Positions 16,029-23,381 of a DNA stretch of 55,220 nt are shown here, in pieces (position 1 is the stretch's first letter; each line of letters begins with the position of its first letter). A model generated the notes under the pieces. That model was not told the origin of the DNA, ran no database searches, and worked only from the letters and a program-made list of their open reading frames with translations. The DNA lies in the NCBI GenBank assembly GCA_000949895.1, contig JWIT01000036.1, positions 1-55,220 of the forward strand, written 5' to 3'. The stretch is from Agrobacterium arsenijevicii. GTDB lineage: Bacteria > Pseudomonadota > Alphaproteobacteria > Rhizobiales > Rhizobiaceae. The position numbers were made by a program, and so were the translations under genes.

Positions 16029-16793
16029 ATGATCCTCGAAGCCCTGCAATATGCCGCCACGCGGGCGGCCACGCCGAAGCCATTCCGGCCGCATATCCGC
16101 TATTCCGTGAACCTTTGGGCGCGCGCCAACCGCTGCACCAAGGCATGGGCGGAACATGAAAACCACAGCCGGCAATTCGTGCTGGAATCGGCCAGAAAGC
16201 TGAAACAGAGGCGAACGGCGGTGGTGCTGGGATCGGGCCTGCTGCGCGACGTGCCCTTTGATGCGCTGGTGGCGATGTTCGACACAGTCGTCTTGGTCGA
16301 TCTGGTGCATCTCGCCAGTGTTCAGGCGAAGCTGCGCTTCAACTCCAAAAAGAACGTGCGCATCGTCAACCGCGATCTTTCCGGTTTTGACGATATCGTT
16401 GCCGGTAGAGAGCCGGAACCGCTCGAATTTCTGCGGCGGGTGCCCTATCTCGATTTCGTCGTCTCGGCCAACCTCCTGTCGCAGATCGGCACCGGCGCAC
16501 GACACCGGCTGGAGCGGGAGAAGATTGCCAGCGCGCCTGATGACCTGTTGCCGAAGCTCATTCAGACCCATCTGGACGCGCTGGCCGGCCTTCCCTGCAA
16601 GGTCTGCCTCGTGACGGACACATCATTCGACGTCATCGGCAAGGATGGCAGCGTTCATCAGCACGAAGACCTGCTGCATGGTGTTGAGATTCCCGCGCCC
16701 GCCGCCGCATGGGAATGGCCGCTCGCGCCGTTTGGGGAAGAAAGCCGGGATTATCGCATCGTTCATCACGTCGTTGCGCGTGAATTGACGTGA
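16029..16793 (+). CDS. Hypothetical protein with a Rossmann/methyltransferase-like core
   Basis: The 254-residue product starts 6 bp after the toxin stop and is probably cotranscribed with it. Near residue 64 it has AVVLGSGLLRDVPFDAL followed by FDTVVLVDLVHLA, which looks like motif I (GxGxxxD-type loop) and the acidic residue ending strand 2 of a class I SAM-binding fold. RRVPYLDFVVSANLLSQIG resembles the strand-4 catalytic region. Arg/Trp-rich N-terminal sequence precedes the fold. No target-recognition domain is seen. A methyltransferase-like function is possible but unproven, and any link to the toxin is only positional. Confidence 0.7.
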   Translation: MILEALQYAATRAATPKPFRPHIRYSVNLWARANRCTKAWAEHENHSRQFVLESARKLKQRRTAVVLGSGLLRDVPFDALVAMFDTVVLVDLVHLASVQAKLRFNSKKNVRIVNRDLSGFDDIVAGREPEPLEFLRRVPYLDFVVSANLLSQIGTGARHRLEREKIASAPDDLLPKLIQTHLDALAGLPCKVCLVTDTSFDVIGKDGSVHQHEDLLHGVEIPAPAAAWEWPLAPFGEESRDYRIVHHVVARELT

Positions 16794-16824
16794 TCGCCCC
16801 GCCCGCGCGACGCCGTCTTACAGC

Positions 16825-17742
16825 TTACAGACCGGCAAGACCGGCCTTATAGTCCTCCGAGGCCGCCCGGCTGAGGCGCTCCAGTTCCATGGCAGCGCGG
16901 CTGGTGTGGCGTTCCTTGTGACGCAACAGGGCAAAGTTGCGGGCGGGCAGATCGATACCTGAACGGACCAGCAATCCCTGTCGCAGGAAAAGGGAAGCAA
17001 CGGAGGCGGAAACCGCCGTCGCAGCACCGCCGGAGCGCGCCGCCATCACCACCGCTTCGTTGGACGGCAATTCCAGCATGACGGAAAGCTCGCCTGGCTC
17101 GACGCCCATCTGCCGCACCGCCGCTTCGAAGGCGGAACGGGTGCCGGAGCCCTGCTCGCGCAGGACCCAGGACGTTCCGTAAAGTATATCGAGGGCAGTG
17201 AGATATCGGCCGTCGGCGAAGGGATGGGCCGAACCGGTGACGACCAGAAGTTTGTCGGACACGACGGGCTGCACCATCAGCGCAGGCTCATCGATCCTGC
17301 CTTCGATGAAACCGACTTCCGCCAGACCGTCGAGCACGGCCTGTGTGACGGTTTTCGTATTGCCGATATCGAGCCGCACGGTCACACCGGGATAAAGCTT
17401 CTTGAACTGCATCAGGATCGGCGGCAGCCAGTAGCTGGCGATCGTCTGGCTGGCGCAAACGGTGATTTCGCCGCGCGTCAGACCACCCATTTCGGAGAGG
17501 ATCAGTTCCGCATTGCGGACACGCGCCAGCGTCGCTTTCGCTTCGCCCAGAAACACCCGGCCGCTTTCGGTCAGCTCGATATTGCGGCCGACACGATGAA
17601 ACAGCTCGACATTATAAAAGGCCTCGAGATTCTTGATCGCGGAACTGACGGCGGAAGCGGTCAGACCGATCGCCTGCGCCGCCCTGGTCAGATGTTCACG
17701 CTCGGCGACGGCGATGAAAATGCGGAGTTGTTCGAAGGTCAT
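16825..17742 (-). CDS. LysR-family regulator, probably of the adjacent yeiH-like gene
   Basis: The 305-residue product has an N-terminal winged helix (MTFEQLRIFIAVAEREHLTRAAQAIGLTASAVS is the usual LysR start) and a substrate-binding domain with ITVCASQTIASYWLPPILM. The latter is close to the CysB/YeiE group. It is divergent from a YeiH-family exporter gene, 82 bp apart. This pairing recurs in many bacteria and suggests a sulfur-compound effector. The intergenic region holds two perfect inverted repeats that may be its operators. Confidence 0.9.
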   Translation of the reverse strand: MTFEQLRIFIAVAEREHLTRAAQAIGLTASAVSSAIKNLEAFYNVELFHRVGRNIELTESGRVFLGEAKATLARVRNAELILSEMGGLTRGEITVCASQTIASYWLPPILMQFKKLYPGVTVRLDIGNTKTVTQAVLDGLAEVGFIEGRIDEPALMVQPVVSDKLLVVTGSAHPFADGRYLTALDILYGTSWVLREQGSGTRSAFEAAVRQMGVEPGELSVMLELPSNEAVVMAARSGGAATAVSASVASLFLRQGLLVRSGIDLPARNFALLRHKERHTSRAAMELERLSRAASEDYKAGLAGL

Positions 17743-17751
17743 GGCTTTTTC

Positions 17752-17786
17752 ATTCGATTTTACCGAATAATATATGCCATATTATT
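17752..17786. promoter_or_regulatory. Overlapping palindromes in the LysR/YeiH divergent promoter
   Basis: ATTCG-N7-CGAAT (17752-17768) and AATAATAT-N5-ATATTATT (17766-17786, perfect 8-bp arms) are joined in an AT-rich 82-bp region. They are good candidates for LysR binding and the promoters of both genes. Confidence 0.6.
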
Positions 17787-17824
17787 TGATAGAATAAAAC
17801 AGGCCATTCCGGCATTGTCTGGTC

Positions 17825-18868
17825 ATGGCACAGCATCGCACCCTCCCCCATCCCCTGCAGTTTTCCCTGCGCTGGCTCACCCCGCTTCTGCCGGGCATTC
17901 TGCTCTCGGCGGCAGTCAGTTGCGCCGCCATTCTGGCGGAACGCTTTCAGGTGCGGCTTGCCGGGCACGCATGGCTCGGCGATCTCGTGCTTGCCATTCT
18001 GATCGGCACGCTTTTGCGTTCGCTGGTGTCGCTGCCGGCGGTTGCTTCGGCCGGCATCAAGTTCAGTGCCAAGACCCTGCTTGAAATTGCTGTGGCACTT
18101 CTTGGCGCCTCCTTGAGCCTTGCCATTCTCAAAGGCGCCGGCGGCCTGCTGATCGGCGGCATCGCTGTCATCGTCGCCCTGTCGCTGATCTTCAGCTATG
18201 CCGCCGGGCGGATGCTGGGCCTGCCACCCAAACTGGCAACCCTTATCGCCTGCGGCAATTCCATCTGCGGCAATTCGGCCATCGCGGCAGCAGCGCCCGC
18301 CATCGGCGCCAAGCCCGAAGATGTCGCCGCCTCGATTGCTTTTACAGCCGTTCTCGGTGTCGTCGCCGTTCTGCTGATGCCGTTTCTGCCGCAGCTTCTC
18401 GGTCTTGATGCCACCCAATACGGCATCTTCGCGGGCCTGACCGTCTATGCCGTGCCGCAGGTGCTTGCCGCCACCGCCCCGCTTGGAGCCGTGGCCGTGC
18501 AGACCGGCACCATCGTCAAGCTCATCCGCGTCCTGATGCTCGGACCGGTGATTGCCGCCCTTTCCGTCATCCATGGCCAGTCCGGCAAGGGACGTCTGAA
18601 ACTGCAGCAGATGGTTCCGTGGTTCATCATCTGCTTCGTGCTGATGATCATGGCCCGGTCCTTCGGCCTCATTCCCGAGGTTCTGCTCGGCCCCGTCGCC
18701 TCGCTCTCCAACATCCTCACCATCATGTCGATGGCGGCATTAGGCTTGTCCGTCGATATTCGCAGCCTTCGCCATGCCGGCGGCAAGGTCATCGTCGCCG
18801 CCAGCCTCTCGCTCGTGCTGCTTGGAATTTTGAGCTTCGGCCTGATCGTGCTGACGCAATCCGTCTGA
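17825..18868 (+). CDS. yeiH: YeiH-family (UPF0324) membrane transporter, putative sulfate/sulfur exporter
   Basis: This is a 347-residue integral membrane protein with about ten hydrophobic segments. Family hallmarks are visible: ISAKT-like FSAKTLLEIAVALLGASLS near residue 80, CGNSICGNSAIAAAAPAIGAK near 140, and FAGLTVYAVPQVLAATAPLG near 200. YeiH members are annotated as putative sulfate exporters; related proteins act on sulfur-containing organic acids. The adjacent divergent LysR gene is the likely regulator. Substrate is not shown by the sequence. Confidence 0.88.
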   Translation: MAQHRTLPHPLQFSLRWLTPLLPGILLSAAVSCAAILAERFQVRLAGHAWLGDLVLAILIGTLLRSLVSLPAVASAGIKFSAKTLLEIAVALLGASLSLAILKGAGGLLIGGIAVIVALSLIFSYAAGRMLGLPPKLATLIACGNSICGNSAIAAAAPAIGAKPEDVAASIAFTAVLGVVAVLLMPFLPQLLGLDATQYGIFAGLTVYAVPQVLAATAPLGAVAVQTGTIVKLIRVLMLGPVIAALSVIHGQSGKGRLKLQQMVPWFIICFVLMIMARSFGLIPEVLLGPVASLSNILTIMSMAALGLSVDIRSLRHAGGKVIVAASLSLVLLGILSFGLIVLTQSV

Positions 18869-18886
18869 AGAAGATATGGCGAGCCG

Positions 18887-19330
18887 TTATTTCTGGCTGC
18901 TGACCGTCAGGACATAATGTGCGCCCAGCCCGCGGCGCGGTGATCCCAGGATAAGCGTCGGGCGGATCAGCCATTCCGTATCCGTCTTCGGCGTCAACGT
19001 TGCGATTTTTCCTTCGCTGTCACTGAAAAAGATCGCGTCCTGGTCCGGCGTTGAAAAATCGAACACCGCCATCAGGACGAATTCGCTGGAGGCGGCAAGC
19101 TCGATCTTCACCGTCTGCCCGGCCTTCACTTTCAGGCGGTAGACATCGCCGCGCCCACGCCGGGTCCAGCCATCAAGCTTCAGCGGCCCGGCCGGCGGCA
19201 GGGCGACTTCCTTGAGCCTTTCGCCGTCGTCCAGCCAGATGCCGTCGACATTGCGGCTTTCCGCGAAGGATGCATGCGGCACGGCCGCCACGGCCATGGT
19301 AAGAGCCAGAAGAAGGGACGTTGCCTTCAT
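18887..19330 (-). CDS. Secreted beta-sandwich protein (PPC / g-type lysozyme inhibitor-like)
   Basis: The 147-residue product starts with a clear signal peptide (LLLALTMAVAAVPHASFAES). The C-terminal domain has GRGDVYRLKVKAGQTVKIELAAS, then FVLMAVFDFSTPDQDAIFFSDSEG and RRGLGAHYVLTVSSQK. This order of strands resembles the pre-peptidase C-terminal/PliG-like fold found in lysozyme inhibitors. It would act in the periplasm. The ATG overlaps the tag stop by 4 bases, so the two genes are translationally coupled although their roles look unrelated. Confidence 0.75.
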   Translation of the reverse strand: MKATSLLLALTMAVAAVPHASFAESRNVDGIWLDDGERLKEVALPPAGPLKLDGWTRRGRGDVYRLKVKAGQTVKIELAASSEFVLMAVFDFSTPDQDAIFFSDSEGKIATLTPKTDTEWLIRPTLILGSPRRGLGAHYVLTVSSQK

Positions 19331-19956
19331 GGACGTACAAACTCCCGCCGCATGGCCTCGATGGGCTCGCGGCAATGACAGCCTTCGATATGGTCGTTGA
19401 CCATACCCATGGCCTGCATGAATGCATAGACGGTCGTCGGGCCGACGAAGGTCCAGCCGCGCTTTTTCAGATCCTTGGAAAGACGAATGGACGCGTCGCT
19501 GGTGGGGTTGGCCCTTAGTGTCGCATAGTCCAGCCTTTGCGGCCTTTCTGCGGCGGAAGGCTCGAACCCCCAGAAATAACGGGCGAGCGAACCGAATTCG
19601 TCCCGGAGCGCTATGGCGCGGTGGGCATTGTTGATGGTCGACACGATCTTGCCGCGATGGCGGATGATGCCCTTGTCCGCAACGCAGCGCTCAATGTCGG
19701 CTTCACCAAACTCCGCCACCTTTTCGAATTCGAAATTGGCAAAGGCGAGACGGAAAGCCTCGCGCTTGCGCAGGACCGTCAACCAGGAGAGGCCGGACTG
19801 GAAGCCTTCCAGACAGATCTTCTCGAACAGGCGGCGGTCGTCGGTGACGGGATAACCCCATTCCTCATCGTGGTAACGGCTGTAATCCTCAAGTCCCTGT
19901 TGCCAGAAACACCGCACGCGGCCATCCGCGCCCGTTTCAAGTCCCGCCTCGTTCAT
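19327..19956 (-). CDS. tag: 3-methyladenine DNA glycosylase I
   Basis: Tag removes 3-methyladenine from alkylated DNA. The 209-residue product starts with VRCFWQQGLEDYSRYHDEEWG, including the first zinc Cys and the conserved Tyr/His/Glu-Trp of the active site. GFQSGLSWLTVLRKREAFR forms the helix-hairpin-helix-like region. The C-terminus has GPTTVYAFMQAMGMVNDHIEGCHC with the remaining zinc ligands. All signature residues are in place. The start MNEAGLETG is accepted because no better ATG lies nearby. A small secreted protein gene overlaps its stop codon. Confidence 0.95.
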   Translation of the reverse strand: MNEAGLETGADGRVRCFWQQGLEDYSRYHDEEWGYPVTDDRRLFEKICLEGFQSGLSWLTVLRKREAFRLAFANFEFEKVAEFGEADIERCVADKGIIRHRGKIVSTINNAHRAIALRDEFGSLARYFWGFEPSAAERPQRLDYATLRANPTSDASIRLSKDLKKRGWTFVGPTTVYAFMQAMGMVNDHIEGCHCREPIEAMRREFVRP

Positions 19957-20191
19957 CCCGCAACACCCTTTTCGCCGCTACCCATCACCCGCGTGATGCG
20001 CGCACTTACCACTCATTCACCACGTTTCAAAACGGGTCGCTAACCTTAAATCCAGCTTTTCCTAATCAAGCGCTTTTTAATGAACGGCCATTTACGATTC
20101 GCTGGCGTCAAGGTGCGAACGTGTCCGGCAAGGCGGGTGAATGAACCCGCAATTGCTATTGTTGCGACATCCCGCAGAGAGAGTCCACCCG

Positions 20192-20968
20192 ATGACGATG
20201 AAGTCCGTTTTTCTGGCGCTGAGCCTCGTTTCCACCTTCGCCGCCCCGGCTGCCATGGCCGCCGGTGAGCGTTATCGCGAACGCCCGCCCGTCGTCGTCA
20301 GTCCGGACCTTTCCGCTCCCTGGGTAACGCAGCTTGGTGGCGGCAATGTGCGGCCGGTGGTTTATCCACGCGCGCCCGCGGCACGCCAGCCTTTCTTCCA
20401 GCAGCGCCAGGCCGCAATGCCGCAGCGCCCCAGCGCGGGCGTCACCTCGCAGCGCCCGGCCCGGGTGCAGAACGCCGCCGTTCGCCCGAACGCGCCGGTC
20501 CGCACGCAGATCGCCCCGCAATTCCTGCCTCAGATCGTGAGCTACCAGACCACCCAGAAGCCCGGCACCATCGTCATCGATACGCCGAACCGCTTCCTCT
20601 ATCTCGTCATGGCGGATGGCAAGGCCCGGCGTTACGGCGTTGGCGTCGGCAAACCCGGTTTCGAATGGGCCGGAACGCACAAGGTAACCCGCAAGGCGGA
20701 ATGGCCGAGCTGGACGCCGCCGAAGGAAATGATCAGCCGCGAGGCGACGAAGGGACATTACCTGCCGGCCTTCATGGAAGGCGGTCCCGCCAATCCGATG
20801 GGCGCGCGCGCGATGTATCTCGGCTCCACGCTTTACCGCATCCACGGCACCAACCAGCCCTGGACGATCGGCAGCAACAATTCCTCCGGCTGCATCCGCA
20901 TGCGCAATGAGGATGTCACCGATCTTTACGAGCGCGTAAACGTCGGAACCACAGTCATTGTGATATGA
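20192..20968 (+). CDS. L,D-transpeptidase (YkuD domain), exported
   Basis: The 258-residue protein would cross-link peptidoglycan (3-3 links) or attach proteins to it; L,D-transpeptidases matter in Rhizobiales polar growth. A signal peptide (FLALSLVSTFAAPAAMAAG) is followed by a Pro/Gln/Arg-rich linker to about residue 115. The YkuD domain begins GTIVIDTPNRFLYLV, and the active site is H218GTNQPW...SSGC234IRMRNEDV with the catalytic His and Cys present. The ATG at 20192 gives the expected signal peptide; 20198 is an alternative. The upstream 235 bp shows no gene. Confidence 0.93.
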   Translation: MTMKSVFLALSLVSTFAAPAAMAAGERYRERPPVVVSPDLSAPWVTQLGGGNVRPVVYPRAPAARQPFFQQRQAAMPQRPSAGVTSQRPARVQNAAVRPNAPVRTQIAPQFLPQIVSYQTTQKPGTIVIDTPNRFLYLVMADGKARRYGVGVGKPGFEWAGTHKVTRKAEWPSWTPPKEMISREATKGHYLPAFMEGGPANPMGARAMYLGSTLYRIHGTNQPWTIGSNNSSGCIRMRNEDVTDLYERVNVGTTVIVI

Positions 20969-21023
20969 CGGCAACGGTGCCGCTAATACGCAGGCTCACA
21001 GCCGGCGTGGCGGCGCGTCGCGC

Positions 21024-21165
21024 TTGAATTGATGTCCCAGAGCGGTACAATCGTTACTAGATTGATTAAACGAGACTTGGCGGGGGACGCCAGGAGCCGG
21101 ACCTCTCTCAGGGGGATGATGGAACGGCCTTGAAACGGGTGGTCAAATGACCGCCCGTTTTTCGT
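21024..21165 (+). ncRNA. Candidate small RNA with its own promoter and terminator
   Basis: A sigma-70-like promoter (TTGAAT 21024-21029, 16 bases, TACAAT 21046-21051) lies in a 263-bp gap. A strong hairpin followed by T residues ends at about 21162 (AAACGGG 21133-21139 with CCCGTTT 21154-21160, plus an inner GGTCA/TGACC). The predicted transcript is about 105 nt from near 21058. It has another stem (CTTGGCG/CGCCAGG near 21075) and single-stranded CCTCTCTC and GGGGGA stretches. No open frame with a ribosome site is apparent. It might instead be the 5' leader of, or an attenuator for, the downstream barrel gene. Confidence 0.55.
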
Positions 21166-21231
21166 TTCTGTCATCTAAATGTTACTGAAAAGCGGTTTTG
21201 TGTTTCTTCAAAGCTAAACTGGATTCGTTTC

Positions 21232-21891
21232 ATGTCGCGCCACGCCTCCTTTCTCTGCACCCTGCTGTTCAGCAGCATTTCCTTCTCGGCCGCCATGGCG
21301 GGAGAATTTGAAATTTCCGGTTACGGCGGCTGGCAAAGCGCCCCGCACAGCGACGTGACTGTTTCGGACGGATCGGACTTCCGGGCTGGATGGGAAGGCA
21401 AGTCGTTTACCAGCCCGGCCTATTGGGGGGTGCGCGGCACCTACTGGTTCGAGGAAGGCCAGCTCAACAATTTCGGCCTCTCGCTCGATTACACCCATGA
21501 CAAGGTCTATGCCGACGACCAGACGCTTGCCCGCTCCGGCTGGTCGCATTTCGAATTCACCGATGGCCTGAACCTTCTGACGCTGAACGCGCTCTACCGC
21601 TTTCCGCTGGAGACCTGGCGCCTGACCCCCTATGTCGGCGCCGGCGTCGGCATCAACGTGCCGCATGTGGAAGTGACCCGCCCCTCGGGCAAGACCTTCG
21701 AGTACCAGCTCGGCGGCGCAACGCTGCAGGCGCAGGCCGGTCTCAGCTACCGCATCACCGACAACTGGTCGACCTTCGTGGAATATAAAGGCACCTATTC
21801 CTTTATCGACGTGGATATCGACAATGGCGGCAAGCTCAAGACCGATGTCATGACCAATGCGGTGAACTTCGGCGTCGCCTACAAGTTCTGA
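21232..21891 (+). CDS. Outer-membrane beta-barrel protein (possibly LpxQ/lipid A oxidase-like)
   Basis: This is a 219-residue exported protein. The signal peptide ends near AAMA, and the mature chain begins GEFEISGYGGWQSAPHSDV. Alternating hydrophobic strands follow (FGLSLDYTHDKVY, LTPYVGAGVGINVPHVEV, WSTFVEYKGTYSF), and the final Phe in NFGVAYKF is the barrel-insertion signature. The size and strand layout suit an 8-stranded OmpA/OmpW-type barrel. I recall rhizobial lipid A oxidase (LpxQ) having similar features, but the catalytic assignment is a guess. It lies just after the candidate small RNA. Confidence 0.8.
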   Translation: MSRHASFLCTLLFSSISFSAAMAGEFEISGYGGWQSAPHSDVTVSDGSDFRAGWEGKSFTSPAYWGVRGTYWFEEGQLNNFGLSLDYTHDKVYADDQTLARSGWSHFEFTDGLNLLTLNALYRFPLETWRLTPYVGAGVGINVPHVEVTRPSGKTFEYQLGGATLQAQAGLSYRITDNWSTFVEYKGTYSFIDVDIDNGGKLKTDVMTNAVNFGVAYKF

Positions 21892-21944
21892 GGCTGGCCT
21901 TGAAATAGAGGGTGCTTTCCGGCAGCTGCCAAGGCATCCTCAAA

Positions 21945-22061
21945 CCTCATTCCTGTGCTTGTCACAGGAATCCAGTCGACGCGCGTCTGCGCGGCGAGAA
22001 GAGGCCTTTAAGCCCAAGGACTTGGGCTTGCTGGATCCCTGTGACAAGCACAGGGATGAGG
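21945..22061. repeat. Long nested palindrome between OMP gene and glcF
   Basis: Outer arms at 21945-21975 and 22031-22061 (31 bases each) are complementary with only about two mismatches. Each arm is itself a hairpin (TCCTGTG...CACAGGA-type). A further perfect inner hairpin AAGCCCAAG-GA-CTTGGGCTT lies at 22010-22029. This mosaic resembles rhizobial intergenic mosaic elements and may also end transcription of the two converging genes. Confidence 0.85.
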
Positions 22062-22076
22062 AGAGCGAACGGCGCT

Positions 22077-23378
22077 CTACGCCGAAAGCTTCGCCGGTTT
22101 CGGTCCGCCATAAGCCCAGTCCAGCAGCTCGACCGTGTGCAGGATCGGCATTTCCGTGCCGGTGGCGATCTGCGTGATGCAGCCGATATTGCCGGTGGCG
22201 ATGACATCCGCGCGGGTGGCTTCGATATTCTTGACCTTGCGTGCCTTCAGCTTTCCGGAAATCTCCGGCTGCATGATGTTGTAGGTTCCGGCCGAGCCGC
22301 AGCAGAGGTGCCCTTCCGCCGGATCACGGACGGTGAAACCCGCCGCTTTCAGCAATTGCTTCGGCGCCATGGTGATCTTCTGACCATGCTGCATGGAGCA
22401 GGCCGAATGATAGGCAACCGTCAGGCCCCGGCTTTCCATTTGCGGCAAATCGAGGGTGGCGAGATATTCGGTGATGTCCTTGGCAAGCGCCGAGACCCGC
22501 GCGGCCTTCTCGGCATAGGCCGGGTCGAGCCGCAGCATATGACCATAATCCTTGATGGTGGTGCCGCAGCCGGATGCGGTGATGATGATGGCGTCGAGCC
22601 CGCCCTTCTCAATTTCCCGTGTCCAGACATCGACATTGCGGCGAGCCGAGGCCAGCGCCTCAGCCTCCCGTCCCATATGGTGCACAAGCGACCCGCAACA
22701 ACCTTCTCCCTTCGGCACGACAACCTCGACGCCAAGCCGCGCCAGAAGGCGTAGCGTCGCTTCGTTGATACCGGGATCAAGTACCGGCTGGGCGCAGCCG
22801 CTCAAAAGAGCGACACGCCCACGCTTTTCGCCTTCCGCCGCCCGTTCACCCGGGCGGGCTGAAGCGGAGGCCGGAGGGACGGCAGCGGGAGCAAGATCGA
22901 GCATGGATTGCAGGGGTCTAAGCGCTGGAAACTTCGCAAGCAGCCCGGCAAACGGCCGCGTTATCCTTGCCAGATGCAGGGCCAGCCGGAAGCGGCCGGG
23001 ATAGGGCAGAACCGCAGCCAGAAGATTGCGGATCAGCCGATCCATGAAAGGACGCTTATAGGTCTGCTCAATATGGGCGCGGGCGTGATCGACCAGATGC
23101 ATGTAATCCACGCCGGACGGACAGGTGGTCGTGCAGGCAAGGCACGACAGGCAGCGGTCGATGTGGGTGACGACTTCGCGGTCTGCCGGGCGGCTGTTTT
23201 CCAGCATGTCCTTGATGAGGTAGATGCGACCGCGCGGACTATCCAGCTCGTTGCCAAGCGTGACATAGGTGGGACAGGTGGCGGTGCAGAAGCCGCAATG
23301 CACACATTTGCGCAGGATCTTTTCGGATTCTGCCACATGCGGATCGGCCAGCTGTTCGGGCGTGAAGGATGTTTGCAT
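22077..23378 (-). CDS. glcF: Glycolate oxidase iron-sulfur subunit
   Basis: GlcF passes electrons from the flavin subunits of glycolate oxidase towards the quinone pool. The 433-residue product has two 4Fe-4S ferredoxin motifs, C25VHC28GFC31TATC35P and C76LSC79LAC82TTTC86P, then two CCG domains (GCCGSLVHHMG and LCCGSAGTYN). Length and motif order fit GlcF. The start MQTSFTPEQLADP is 3 bp after the end of glcE, so the genes are cotranscribed as glcD-glcE-glcF. Confidence 0.95.
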   Translation of the reverse strand: MQTSFTPEQLADPHVAESEKILRKCVHCGFCTATCPTYVTLGNELDSPRGRIYLIKDMLENSRPADREVVTHIDRCLSCLACTTTCPSGVDYMHLVDHARAHIEQTYKRPFMDRLIRNLLAAVLPYPGRFRLALHLARITRPFAGLLAKFPALRPLQSMLDLAPAAVPPASASARPGERAAEGEKRGRVALLSGCAQPVLDPGINEATLRLLARLGVEVVVPKGEGCCGSLVHHMGREAEALASARRNVDVWTREIEKGGLDAIIITASGCGTTIKDYGHMLRLDPAYAEKAARVSALAKDITEYLATLDLPQMESRGLTVAYHSACSMQHGQKITMAPKQLLKAAGFTVRDPAEGHLCCGSAGTYNIMQPEISGKLKARKVKNIEATRADVIATGNIGCITQIATGTEMPILHTVELLDWAYGGPKPAKLSA

Positions 23379-23381
23379 GGT

